The translations under genes and the position numbers were made by a program. A model generated the notes under the pieces. The model made no database searches. It was not told the DNA's origin and saw only the letters and a list, made by a program, of their open reading frames with translations. A stretch of 58,978 nt of DNA from Candidatus Brocadia carolinensis (GTDB taxonomy: Bacteria > Planctomycetota > Brocadiia > Brocadiales > Brocadiaceae): contig AYTS01000004.1 in assembly GCA_002009475.1 (NCBI GenBank), positions 1-58,978 of the forward strand. The letters are read 5' to 3'. Below, in pieces: positions 47,187 through 55,529 of this stretch (position 1 is the first letter of the stretch; each line of letters starts with the position of its first letter).

Positions 47187-47591
47187 ATGGAAACAAAAGA
47201 ACATCCATCAGTTGAAAAAAGGAAAATCACTCCTGATAAATGCGTTATAACAGGAAAGGGTGACTGGTATTTTCCCCAGTCTGATATCTATGAAACTCCG
47301 GACAACTTCACGATTTTGATAGATATGCCGGGAGTAAGCACGGAGCATATTACGATTGATCTCCGTGACAACGAATTAGTTATCAATGGCGAGGTTTCTC
47401 AGGAGGGTTATCGCGATGAGAAAGTGCTGTATAACGAATATACGATTGGGCACTATCACCGGCATTTTGTCATTTCGGATGCAATTAATCGCGATAAGAT
47501 TGAAGCAAAGATGTCGGACGGTGTCTTGTCTCTTATCTTGCCCAAGGCTGAGCATGTAAAACCGCGAAAGATAGAAGTCAAGGCAGAATGA
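47187..47591 (+). CDS. Hsp20 small heat-shock protein 2
   Basis: 134 residues. Alpha-crystallin domain: PQSDIYETPDNFTILIDMPG, HITIDLRDNELVINGEVSQE and the closing MSDGVLSLILPKAE. It has the shorter N terminus and the charged 'YNEYTIGHYHRHF' segment seen in a second class of Hsp20, so the pair probably forms mixed or separate oligomers. Ribosome site AAAGGAGA. Confidence 0.95.
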   Translation: METKEHPSVEKRKITPDKCVITGKGDWYFPQSDIYETPDNFTILIDMPGVSTEHITIDLRDNELVINGEVSQEGYRDEKVLYNEYTIGHYHRHFVISDAINRDKIEAKMSDGVLSLILPKAEHVKPRKIEVKAE

Positions 47592-47778
47592 CCTTTTTAA
47601 CCTTTTGCAGGAGGCAAGAGGGATGTGTAATGAACGTTTTAAAAGTTGACATGCCCGTGTCATTGCGAGCGACAACGGCGCAATCCTTGATTATGATTGC
47701 GGAGTCTGTTCTGAGCGTAAGAACGAGGAACCCCTGAATCAGGGCGGTTTTGGCAGCGACTTTAAATCTCCCCTCATT

Positions 47779-47805
47779 GTAGAGCGACCAGGCTGGTCGC
47801 TCTAC
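47779..47805. repeat. 27-bp palindrome (GAGCGAC family)
   Basis: GTAGAGCGACCAG and CTGGTCGCTCTAC around one base. Related palindromes lie at 49756 and 52560. The surrounding 47592-47992 has no gene. Confidence 0.75.
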
Positions 47806-47992
47806 GGGGGGGATGGATGTGTTGTGACAAACTTACACACTCCTTTATCTCCTCTTATTCGTGAGGATAAATTAGTTTGAAATTCCTGCACATCGAGCTT
47901 GCTTCATCTTCCCTCTCGCTACCGTTTTGCTCCTTGCAATGGCAAGTTACTTTTTGCGTTTACTATAATAGCATTCCTTGTAATACACTCAA

Positions 47993-48193
47993 ATGATTAT
48001 TGTTGTGGATAAGGTTGAATGCGTTGGTTGTGAAGAATGCCTGCATGTTTGTCCTGTGGAATCGATCGTTATGAAGAGTGAGAAGGCCGAGATTCTCCAA
48101 CACACGTGTAACCAGTGCGGACAATGCATCCCGGTGTGCCCGGTGAAAGCAATCAAACCGATATCTACATCTCTGCTTAAAAGCAGTATTTAA
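47993..48193 (+). CDS. Two-[4Fe-4S] ferredoxin
   Basis: 66 residues with two classical cluster motifs, CVGCEECLHVCP and CNQCGQCIPVCP. A small cytoplasmic electron carrier. It is 27 nt upstream of the superoxide reductase, so it may be in the same transcript and could supply electrons to that enzyme. This is inferred from position; rubredoxin is the usual donor. Confidence 0.93.
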   Translation: MIIVVDKVECVGCEECLHVCPVESIVMKSEKAEILQHTCNQCGQCIPVCPVKAIKPISTSLLKSSI

Positions 48194-48220
48194 TAAATTT
48201 TTTTAATTATGGAGGAAACG

Positions 48221-48589
48221 ATGACATCAGAGCGTACGTTGTTTTGTCAGGTCAATACTTTAGCTACCGGTCCCGCGGATACGGCAAAAAAGCATGTACC
48301 CGTGATTTCCACACCGGAAACGGTAAAGGTTGGACAGCCTTTTACCGTTACGATAAAGGTGGGAGAGGTACCCCATGTTATGGAAAACGGTCATTTCATA
48401 CAGTTTGTGGACCTGTATTGCGGTCACATTTACATCTCTCGTGTAGATTTTACTGCAGAACTCAGCAAACCGGAGGTGTCGCTGAGTGTCGTTTTACATC
48501 ATGAAGGAAAGAGGCCGCTTCGGGCCTTTGGCCGTTGCAATCTCCATGGCATCTGGGAGAGCACAAAAGAAGTGAACGTAACCAAATAA
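48221..48589 (+). CDS. Superoxide reductase, 1Fe (neelaredoxin) type
   Basis: 122 residues. It reduces superoxide to hydrogen peroxide at a Fe(His)4(Cys) centre. Ligand motifs are seen: KKHVP (His25), PHVMENGH (two His) and CNLHGIWES (Cys and His). The N-terminal desulforedoxin Cys4 iron site is absent, so only the catalytic iron is present. The Glu of the usual EKHxP motif is Lys here. The start is the ATG at 48221, which has GGAGG five bases upstream; an ATG four codons earlier overlaps that ribosome site. The product H2O2 fits the cytochrome c peroxidase at 54.5 kb. Confidence 0.92.
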   Translation: MTSERTLFCQVNTLATGPADTAKKHVPVISTPETVKVGQPFTVTIKVGEVPHVMENGHFIQFVDLYCGHIYISRVDFTAELSKPEVSLSVVLHHEGKRPLRAFGRCNLHGIWESTKEVNVTK

Positions 48590-48625
48590 ATTTCTGTCCT
48601 GCAAATTTTATGAAGGAGTCGTTTT

Positions 48626-48820
48626 ATGGTGAAAGTTAAAACTTTTACTTCGTCTCTCAAGATCTTTCAAGTCCATAATGAACTTGTGGAGCTGGATAGG
48701 TCAGTAAATGAGTTTCTCCAGCAGAATAAGATTAAAAAGGTAATTTCTGTTTGTGACAGCACCACGAACAACGATGGTGGGACCATGGGCATTATCCGGG
48801 TTCTTACGTATGAAGAATAA
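48626..48820 (+). CDS. 64-residue protein of unknown function
   Basis: MVKVKTFTSSLKIFQVHNEL opens a compact alpha/beta-like protein that ends MGIIRVLTYEE. No cysteine pair typical of metal binding (a single Cys), no signal peptide. Ribosome site AAGGAG is good, 37 nt after the superoxide reductase, and a terminator follows, so it is the last gene of the ferredoxin-SOR transcript. Family not recognised. Confidence 0.7.
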   Translation: MVKVKTFTSSLKIFQVHNELVELDRSVNEFLQQNKIKKVISVCDSTTNNDGGTMGIIRVLTYEE

Positions 48821-48881
48821 AATGGCCATATAAAGCAAGCGAATCATGGATGGTTTTTTTGATCGTGATTTTACCATGCAG

Positions 48882-48916
48882 TGATCATCAGAGTAGGTGA
48901 TCAAGATTTTTTTTAA
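48882..48916 (+). terminator. Intrinsic terminator after the ferredoxin-SOR group
   Basis: TGATCATC and GGTGATCA form an 8-bp stem (one GT pair) with a six-base loop, followed by AAGATTTTTTTT. Confidence 0.65.
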
Positions 48917-48942
48917 TATCGTAATTTTAAGGAGGGATAGAC

Positions 48943-49293
48943 ATGTATAAGACGGGATTTCTTGCAGGAATATCGTTGGCCGTTATGGCAGGGGCAGTTA
49001 CCTATTTTTCTGGTATATCGATGTCAGGAGCAGCTGATATTGATGCAACGAAAGTGTATATGACCCATTGCAAAACCTGTCATGGCGAGAATGGGCATCC
49101 TACAGACCTTGGAACAGGCTTAGGGGCGCGTGAGTTTGCTAACGCAGAATGGCAGGCAAAGACGACTGACGAACAGATTATCAAGCAAATTAATAATGGA
49201 ACGCCGGAAAAGATGATGCCCTTTAAGGAGAAACTGACCCAGGATGAAATTAAGGCATTAGTTTCCGTCGTCCGGGGTTTCGGAAAGAAATAG
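48943..49293 (+). CDS. Periplasmic monohaem cytochrome c, copy 1
   Basis: 116 residues. A signal peptide (MYKTGFLAGISLAVMAGAVT...) is followed by a class I cytochrome c: haem site CKTCHG at about residue 47, axial Met probably in KMMPFKEKLTQDE. An electron carrier in the periplasm (or anammoxosome lumen if this is an anammox organism). Strong GGAGG ribosome site. Paralogous to the next gene, with the same WQ-K-DE spacing after the haem. Confidence 0.92.
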   Translation: MYKTGFLAGISLAVMAGAVTYFSGISMSGAADIDATKVYMTHCKTCHGENGHPTDLGTGLGAREFANAEWQAKTTDEQIIKQINNGTPEKMMPFKEKLTQDEIKALVSVVRGFGKK

Positions 49294-49351
49294 AAGTTTC
49301 TTCAAAACAGGATGCAGATTTCAGAGATTTTACCTGAAGGAGTTTTGGAAG

Positions 49352-49714
49352 ATGGATGATGGAAAACGAATGGCAGTTTATGGTATCTTTTTCCTTGCCT
49401 TCTTTGGTTTATATTCCGGGTTCTCAACCGTTCTCGGTCAAGAGGGAGAAGAGATTAATCCAAAAAAATTATTTGAATACCATTGCGCCACCTGCCATGG
49501 TGAGGATGGTAAAGGTACCAAGAGGGGCCGCGAGTTGAAGGCTCCTAATCTCGCAGATTCTGATTGGCAAAGCAAAAGAAAAGACGAGGAGGTATTAAGC
49601 TCTATCATGAACGGTAAGAACAAGATGCCCAGATGGAGCGACAAACTAAAACCTGAGGAGATCCAGGCCCTGGCAAGATACGTGCGAAAACTCGCCCCGA
49701 AAAAGAGGTCATAA
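49352..49714 (+). CDS. Periplasmic monohaem cytochrome c, copy 2
   Basis: 120 residues. Signal peptide (MAVYGIFFLAFFGLYSGFST), haem site CATCHG, and axial Met in NKMPRWSDKLKPEE. It follows copy 1 on the same strand, 58 nt later, with ribosome site AAGGAG. Likely a tandem duplicate with a different partner. Candidate donor to the cytochrome c peroxidase downstream. Confidence 0.92.
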   Translation: MDDGKRMAVYGIFFLAFFGLYSGFSTVLGQEGEEINPKKLFEYHCATCHGEDGKGTKRGRELKAPNLADSDWQSKRKDEEVLSSIMNGKNKMPRWSDKLKPEEIQALARYVRKLAPKKRS

Positions 49715-49755
49715 GGTGAGGGCATAGGAATTTTCATTTTGTTTTGAGTGGTTTA

Positions 49756-49780
49756 TGGAGCGACGAGACTCGTCGCTCCA
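49756..49780. repeat. 25-bp palindrome (GAGCGAC family)
   Basis: TGGAGCGACGAG and CTCGTCGCTCCA around one base, 40 bases after the second cytochrome. Confidence 0.75.
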
Positions 49781-49856
49781 CAACGAAAATTTGTCGAATG
49801 CCTAATCCGAACGAGCCAGCAAAGACAAAATCCGAAACATAAATTTCGCGAGTCAG

Positions 49857-49885
49857 CCCTGTCAGGGTTTTAAACCCTGACAGGG
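49857..49885. repeat. 29-bp palindrome (CCCTGACAGGG family)
   Basis: CCCTGTCAGGGTTT and AAACCCTGACAGGG around one T. The same core occurs inside the MITE-like element at 32360-32392. No gene in 49715-50092. Confidence 0.75.
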
Positions 49886-50092
49886 TTAATCGTTTTTGCT
49901 AAAAAAAATAGCAAAATTATCTTTGGAAGATACTGCTTGAGTGGTAGTATGATGAATAAAAAAAGGCGCAGTTGATCAAAAAAATCCCGGATATCAGGAC
50001 CTCCTCTTTCGCCGGATTCTGGCAGAGAAAGAGCAATGGGGCGGTTATCTCCTATTGGGTTATGCACATTCTGCGAAAGGAAACGGCATGAA

Positions 50093-51175
50093 ATGAAGAA
50101 AGTTGGTATATTAACAGGCGGAGGCGATTGTCCGGGACTGAATGCTGTCATCCGGGCTGTTGTGAAATCAGCAACAGGTAAATATAACTATCAGGTAATC
50201 GGCGTCGAGGACGGTTTTGACGGACTTGTTCTGCCGAACAAAACGCGGGAATTAACACCACGGGACATTCGGGGAATTCTCCCGGTTGGCGGTACCATCC
50301 TTGGCACAACGAACCGGTCGAATCCCTTCGAATATAAGGTCACAAAAGATGGTAAATCTGAGGTGCAGAATATCTCACGGGAGGTGATAAGCAACATTCA
50401 ATCGATGGAGTTGGATGCCCTGATTGTTATTGGCGGTGATGGGACCCTGAAGATTGCCTATGAATTGTTTAAACTCGGCTGTCCGGTTGTTGGTGTACCA
50501 AAGACCATCGATAATGATATTCTGGCAACGGATGTTACCTTTGGATTTCATACTGCGGTACAAACAGCGACTGACGCCCTCGATCGTTTACACACCACCG
50601 CAGAAAGCCATCACCGGGTTATGGTGGTAGAGGTTATGGGCCGCTATGTTGGCTGGATCGCCATAGAAACAGGTATCGGAGGCGGAGCAGACGTAATTCT
50701 GATTCCTGAAATTCCCTTTGACATTGAAAAAGTAGGTCAGAAGATTACTGATCGCAGAAAGAACGGCAACAGATCAAGCATCGTGGTTGTCTCTGAGGGG
50801 GCAAAACCCATAGGGGGCGATGTTACCGTATTACGTTGCGCAGAGGCGGGTGGCAGTGCTGAACGTCTTGGTGGTATCGGGGAGAAAGTTGGGGCGAATA
50901 TCACCTGTTACGGCATAGAGGTGCGCGTGACCGTTCTGGGACATTTGCAACGAGGTGGTTCTCCCTGCGCTTTTGACCGTATCCTCTCAACCCAGTTTGG
51001 CGCATCCGCGGTTGACCTGGTTGCCAGAAAAAAGTTTGGTGAGATGGTCTGTTTGCGGGGAAAAGCAATTGAATCCGCTTCCCTCAGCGAGGTTGCTCAG
51101 GGTCAGAAAAAAGTGCCGACGGAGGAAGGATTAGTAAAAGTGGCGGAATCGATAGGAATTAGTTTTGGCCGGTAA
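50093..51175 (+). CDS. 6-phosphofructokinase
   Basis: About 360 residues from the ATG giving MKKVGILTGGGDCPGLNAVI. It phosphorylates fructose 6-phosphate. The GGDGT motif (VIGGDGTLKIA) is the form usual in ATP-dependent enzymes, whereas pyrophosphate enzymes carry GGDD. The PKTIDNDI motif (with active-site Asp) and VMGRYVGWIA substrate loop belong to the 'mixed-substrate' group III, some of which use pyrophosphate. Donor specificity is therefore uncertain. Confidence 0.92.
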   Translation: MKKVGILTGGGDCPGLNAVIRAVVKSATGKYNYQVIGVEDGFDGLVLPNKTRELTPRDIRGILPVGGTILGTTNRSNPFEYKVTKDGKSEVQNISREVISNIQSMELDALIVIGGDGTLKIAYELFKLGCPVVGVPKTIDNDILATDVTFGFHTAVQTATDALDRLHTTAESHHRVMVVEVMGRYVGWIAIETGIGGGADVILIPEIPFDIEKVGQKITDRRKNGNRSSIVVVSEGAKPIGGDVTVLRCAEAGGSAERLGGIGEKVGANITCYGIEVRVTVLGHLQRGGSPCAFDRILSTQFGASAVDLVARKKFGEMVCLRGKAIESASLSEVAQGQKKVPTEEGLVKVAESIGISFGR

Positions 51176-51220
51176 CGTTTGGCTGCGATTTTTGATCGAC
51201 TTTAAGAAGGGGATGTCCTG

Positions 51221-52438
51221 GTGAGTACGGAATATATTGTCATTGGCAATGGGGTTGCTGGAACAGAAGCGGCGAAGAACATCCGGAAGCGAGATACTTC
51301 GGTAGAAATCAGGATTTTTACGCAGGAGCATTATCCATTTTATTCCAGACCCAGAATACCGGAGTTGCTGGCAAAAGAGATAACTCTTGAAGCGTTTTTT
51401 GTCTACAACCTTGAGTGGTATCATAAGAACAAAATTCAGTTGTGCCTGAATAGTACAGTAAAAGAGGTCGATCCCAGGAATCGAAAGTTATTATTAGCTG
51501 ACGGGTCAAATTTTACGTATAGCAAACTGCTCCTTGCCACCGGCAGCAGCGGCGCCCTGCCTCATATTGAAGGGATTGCCACTGCTGAAGGAGTCTTTAC
51601 GCTACGATCGGTTGAAGACGTAATGGCCATTACGCGCCGTGCCATGGGCGCAAAAACGGTTACCCTCATCGGGGGTGGATTGCTGGGCATTGAAGCAGGA
51701 AATGGACTCAGAAAACTGGGGATTTCCGTGACCATTGTTGAGATGTTTGATCGATTGCTTCCGCGACAATTAGACGGGGAAGGCGCTGCAATGTTACAGA
51801 AACAGATGGAGGGTATGGGTCTTAAATTCATTCTGGGCGCTAAATCCAAATCCATACAAGAGAAAGGCCATACCAAAATCCTTGAGTTGGCCGACGGAAG
51901 GATTGTTGAAAGCGATTTTATCCTGGTTTCCGCAGGGATTGTGCCAAACATTGCCCTGGCCAAAACGGCGGGCATATCGGTAAATAAGGGCATTCTTGTG
52001 AATGATCGTATGGAAACGAATATCCCCGGCATCTATGCAGCAGGAGATGTTGCAGAGCACAAAGGGAGGGTATATGGGATTTGGCCGGCAGCACAAAGAC
52101 AAGGAGTTGTTGCCGGTATCAACATGGCCGGAGGGAATGAAACTTACACAGGCACGGTTCCGTCAACAACACTGAAGGTGGCAGGCATTCGACTTACTTC
52201 AATGGGTGACGTTCTTGCAGAGAATAAAGGCGTTGAACAGGTCACACGAAAAGACGCGCTTACCTATTGTTATAAAAAGCTCTTTATCAAAGAGGGAAGG
52301 CTTGCTGGTGCAATCCTTCTGGGGGATAATAAAAATGCGCACGATCTGGCACAACTGATGGAAAAGAAGGTAGACATTAGTGGCTGGAAGGAAAAGATAT
52401 TGGAACCAGAATTCGACATCAAAAGCCTTTTAAAATAG
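51221..52438 (+). CDS. NAD(P)H/FAD-dependent oxidoreductase (rubredoxin reductase / NirB-N type)
   Basis: 405 residues, GTG start with AAGGGG eight bases upstream. FAD loop GNGVAGTEAAKNI near the start, NAD(P) loop TLIGGGLLGIEAGNGLRKLG (about 147-166) and FAD-binding GIYAAGDVAEHKG. The C-terminal part (about 330-405) has the small domain seen in reductases such as NorW, rubredoxin reductase or the N-terminal part of NirB. It likely passes electrons from NAD(P)H to a small carrier. Placed near ferredoxin, SOR and the cytochromes, it may feed them; unproven. Confidence 0.85.
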   Translation: MSTEYIVIGNGVAGTEAAKNIRKRDTSVEIRIFTQEHYPFYSRPRIPELLAKEITLEAFFVYNLEWYHKNKIQLCLNSTVKEVDPRNRKLLLADGSNFTYSKLLLATGSSGALPHIEGIATAEGVFTLRSVEDVMAITRRAMGAKTVTLIGGGLLGIEAGNGLRKLGISVTIVEMFDRLLPRQLDGEGAAMLQKQMEGMGLKFILGAKSKSIQEKGHTKILELADGRIVESDFILVSAGIVPNIALAKTAGISVNKGILVNDRMETNIPGIYAAGDVAEHKGRVYGIWPAAQRQGVVAGINMAGGNETYTGTVPSTTLKVAGIRLTSMGDVLAENKGVEQVTRKDALTYCYKKLFIKEGRLAGAILLGDNKNAHDLAQLMEKKVDISGWKEKILEPEFDIKSLLK

Positions 52439-52471
52439 CGACAGTTTATTTTAAGCGAACGTCGAACCGCA

Positions 52472-52528
52472 GAACAAGGAATATCGAAAGGTAAAGTAAA
52501 ATACTTTGTCATTCAATATTCCTTGTTC
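52472..52528. repeat. Inverted repeat after the oxidoreductase
   Basis: GAACAAGGAATAT and ATATTCCTTGTTC (13 perfect pairs), 31-base loop. Confidence 0.6.
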
Positions 52529-52559
52529 GATATTCGTTAACGGCGTACTGTTTTTCATG

Positions 52560-52586
52560 GTAGAGCGACGAGTCTCGTCGCTCTAC
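52560..52586. repeat. 27-bp palindrome (GAGCGAC family)
   Basis: GTAGAGCGACGAG and CTCGTCGCTCTAC around one T; same type as 47779 and 49756. Confidence 0.75.
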
Positions 52587-52620
52587 ATGAGTCAAAAAGA
52601 TAGAAAATCCTGTACATTAA

Positions 52621-52715
52621 ATTAGGTCTTTCGGCAACTTTGTTTGTGGCCACCCCAACCCTTTCTCCCCCAGTTTACGGGGGGATTATGGGGGGTGTGT
52701 TGGAAATTCCTTAAT
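52621..52715 (+). repeat. Dispersed G-rich repeat, copy 2
   Basis: ATTAGGTCTTTCGGC leader and the block CAGTTTACGGGGGGATTATG, then a TTGGAAATTCCTTAAT tail. Ends just ahead of the membrane cytochrome gene and may set its leader. Confidence 0.75.
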
Positions 52716-52735
52716 ATGGAAAGAGTTTGAAAGAA

Positions 52736-53662
52736 ATGTCCATGACACCAATGGTGAATTCTGTATTGTCATTTGTCTTGCTGGGTATCGGCATTGTTGC
52801 CTCAATTCACATCCTCATCCTGCTGGGCAGAAATAATACCAACCATGAAGGATACTTTCGGTGGATGCATCGGATAAGCGGGTATCTATTTTTTTCCCTC
52901 TATCTGTTTATTTGCATCATCATGTTCAAAAAACTTGAAGGATATAATATTTTACCGCCAAAGGCGGTTATTCATGCCTATATTGGCATTGCTCTCTTCC
53001 CCCTGATTATCATCAAGATATGTATTGCCAGGTTCTACAAAAAGTTTTACCGGAGCCTGCCGGTTTACGGTATGATCCTGTTGATTGCGGTCTTTTTACA
53101 GATCCCCCTTTATGCAGGCTTACATTTCATTTCTGCAATTAAAAGCCAGTACATATCCCTCTCAGAAAGGGGAAGGCTGGTGAGGGTCAATGTAAACATG
53201 GGACGAAAGATCGTTCAGCAGAAATGCGCTACCTGCCATTCGCTGGAAAGGGTGTATGCGCATGTCAAATCAGAGGCTGATTGGCGGGAGTACGTGTCTC
53301 TCATGCGCGCAAAAGACCCGGCAGTTATGAATGATCGGGAGGCATTGGAGGCGCTGGGTTATTTAGTAAAAAATCTTGGGATTGACGAAACAAAGATGGA
53401 TATACAGATTGGTATGAGAATCATCTTGGAAAAATGTCATACGTGCCATACTATTGAACGTATATTTACCTCAAAGAAAACGCGGGGTGAGTGGGCAAAA
53501 ACGGTAGAACAGATGCGATCATTTGACCCTTTCTTGTTAAACGATTTTGAGGCGCGCCAGGTGAATTACTACCTGGGAAAAGTGCTTGCCCTGCAAGAGC
53601 TGAGTCAAACCAGGAAGGAAATGCACCTGATAAGCCAGAACAGGGATTTACTTATACAATAA
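52736..53662 (+). CDS. Membrane cytochrome: four-helix b-like domain with two periplasmic haem c sites
   Basis: About 308 residues. Four transmembrane helices (residues 10-140) carry candidate haem b histidines (SIHILILLG, RWMHRISGYLF, VIHAYIGIALF, YAGLHFIS). The C-terminal half has two tandem cytochrome c modules, KCATCHSLERVYAHVKSEADW and KCHTCHTIERIFTSKKTRGE. The modules repeat each other (CxxCHxxERxx...W...V..MR..DP), so they arose by duplication. It may be a quinol-to-cytochrome electron bridge. I do not recognise a characterised protein with this arrangement. Start: ATG with GGAAAGAG ten bases upstream (a TTG three codons earlier is possible). The SDR gene follows after 16 nt. Confidence 0.82.
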   Translation: MSMTPMVNSVLSFVLLGIGIVASIHILILLGRNNTNHEGYFRWMHRISGYLFFSLYLFICIIMFKKLEGYNILPPKAVIHAYIGIALFPLIIIKICIARFYKKFYRSLPVYGMILLIAVFLQIPLYAGLHFISAIKSQYISLSERGRLVRVNVNMGRKIVQQKCATCHSLERVYAHVKSEADWREYVSLMRAKDPAVMNDREALEALGYLVKNLGIDETKMDIQIGMRIILEKCHTCHTIERIFTSKKTRGEWAKTVEQMRSFDPFLLNDFEARQVNYYLGKVLALQELSQTRKEMHLISQNRDLLIQ

Positions 53663-53678
53663 AAAAGAGGAGAGACAT

Positions 53679-54443
53679 ATGTGTGTTGAACTGTTTAGTC
53701 TGCGCGACAAAGTTGCCTTGGTTACGGGCGCCGGCAAAGGCCTGGGAAAATCGATGGCACTTGCGCTCTCTGAGTCAGGCGCCCATGTAGCTGTAGCGAG
53801 CCGCACGCGATCCGATATAGAAACCACGGCGCATGAGATTCAGGAAAACGGCGTGAAGTCAATACCCATCGTTGCGGATGTTACCCGTCAGGAAGACGTA
53901 AGCATGATGGTGGAAAAAGTTTTAACGGAGTTGAAAACGATTGATATCCTGGTGAATAATGCCGGCACGTTTCTTGGCGGTCCGTTCCTTGAATCCTCGG
54001 TGGAGGATTGGCACAGGATGTTAGAAGTTAATCTCACCAGCGCCTATCTGTGTTCAAAGGCGGCGGGGAGGCATATGGTTGAAAGACAACAGGGGAAAAT
54101 TATCAATGTGAGTTCTGTCCTGGGGCTGTTTGGGGCCGGCAGTTCTGCGGCATATTGCGCAAGTAAAGGCGGGGTAGTCCAATTGACAAGGGCGCTGGCC
54201 ATGGAATGGGCTAAATACCATGTCACGGTAAATGCCCTTGCCCCTTATACCATGGAGACAGAGCTAACTAAATCCCTGTTAGAGGATGAAAAGGTGAAAA
54301 ATGTTATCCTTTCCAGGATACCGTTAAAGAGGATTGGCAAGCCCGCGGACCTTTCCGGCGCGGTCGTTTTTCTGGCATCAAAGGCATCTGATTATATTAC
54401 CGGGCAGGTTCTCTGCGTGGACGGAGGTTTTTCTGCGCATTAA
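53679..54443 (+). CDS. Short-chain dehydrogenase/reductase (FabG-like)
   Basis: 254 residues, classical SDR. Nucleotide loop TGAGKGLGKSMA, NNAG in ILVNNAGTFLGG, catalytic Ser in INVSSVLG and YxxxK in YCASKGG; C-terminal VLCVDGGFSAH. The cofactor preference is probably NADPH, as SRTRSD follows beta-strand 2. Substrate unknown. It is wedged between the membrane cytochrome and the cytochrome c peroxidase, 16 nt after the former. Confidence 0.92.
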   Translation: MCVELFSLRDKVALVTGAGKGLGKSMALALSESGAHVAVASRTRSDIETTAHEIQENGVKSIPIVADVTRQEDVSMMVEKVLTELKTIDILVNNAGTFLGGPFLESSVEDWHRMLEVNLTSAYLCSKAAGRHMVERQQGKIINVSSVLGLFGAGSSAAYCASKGGVVQLTRALAMEWAKYHVTVNALAPYTMETELTKSLLEDEKVKNVILSRIPLKRIGKPADLSGAVVFLASKASDYITGQVLCVDGGFSAH

Positions 54444-54473
54444 TACAATTTCCATAAAAGGAGGTTCATCGAG

Positions 54474-55527
54474 ATGGATAAGATACGAATTACAAAAGTT
54501 TTTTTTTGGGGGCGTCATCGGACTGGTTTTAACAATACAGGGACTTTATGCCGGTGATTTTCCGCTTTTTCCTCCCATCGGCCCTCTTCCTCCGGTAACC
54601 ATTCCGGCGGATAATCCACAAACCGTGGCGAAGGTTGAATTGGGGAAGAAACTCTATTTTGATCCCCGCCTTTCCGGAAATAACTGGATTAGCTGCGCTA
54701 CCTGTCACAACCCGGTTTTGGGCTTTGCAGACGGGTTGCCCAGGATGCTGGGAGGTCCGGCATCGAAGGAAGGCGGAAGACATTCACCCACCGTTATTAA
54801 TACCGCTTATAATGAATTCCAGTTCTGGGACGGCCGGGCGGCCACTTTGGAAGAACAGGCGTTAGGTCCCATCCAAAACCCGAATGAAATGTCTGAAACG
54901 CTCGATAATGTCGTACGAAAGCTCAGCGGAATTCCTGACTATGTCAAGGCGTTTCAAGAGGTATTTGGTACCGGTGTTACCGCTGACGGTATAGCCAAGG
55001 CTATTGCTGCATTTGAGCGGACGGTGATATTTGCCAATTCGCCTTTTGATCGGTACATGCAAGGTGATGTTCATGCCATGAGCGAATCGGCAAGGCGTGG
55101 TATGGATTTATTTCAAGGCAAGGCAGAGTGTATCAAATGCCATAACGGTCCGAATTTTACCGACAATAAATTTCACAATATCGGCGTGCCGGCAGACGGC
55201 CCGCTCAAAGAAGACTTGGGGCGGTATAATGTTACCAAAGACGACTCTGATAAAGGGGCATTTAAGACGCCCACGCTGCGGAACATCACAGAAACAGGTC
55301 CCTATATGCATAATGGATTTTTTCCTACGTTATTTGAGGTAGTACAGTTTTATAATGGAGGCGGCGGGAGAAGTGAAAACAAGAGTGCAGACATCCATGC
55401 CCTGAAGTTAACCGGACAGGAGGTCAGCGATCTCATTGAATTCATGAAGGCGCTGACGGGAGAAATGGTTCAGATCAAATACGAGGGAGTCCCCCTGGCA
55501 TTTCCCAATTTACCAAAGGGTTTTTAG
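54474..55527 (+). pseudogene. Di-haem cytochrome c peroxidase (CcpA/MauG family), frameshifted at T9 in its signal peptide
   Basis: The ATG at 54474 has AAGGAGG ten bases upstream and starts MDKIRITKVFF. A run of nine T (54499-54507) then shifts the frame; with eight it continues GGVIGLVLTIQGLYA and GDFPLFPP, a full signal peptide. The mature protein has the high-spin haem site CATCHNPVLGFADG and the second site CIKCHNGPNFTDNKFHNIG. About 350 residues. It reduces H2O2 to water with electrons from periplasmic cytochromes c such as those at 49 kb. Without the correction the long open frame begins within the SDR gene, and its N terminus is an artefact. Confidence 0.88.
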
Positions 55528-55529
55528 GT

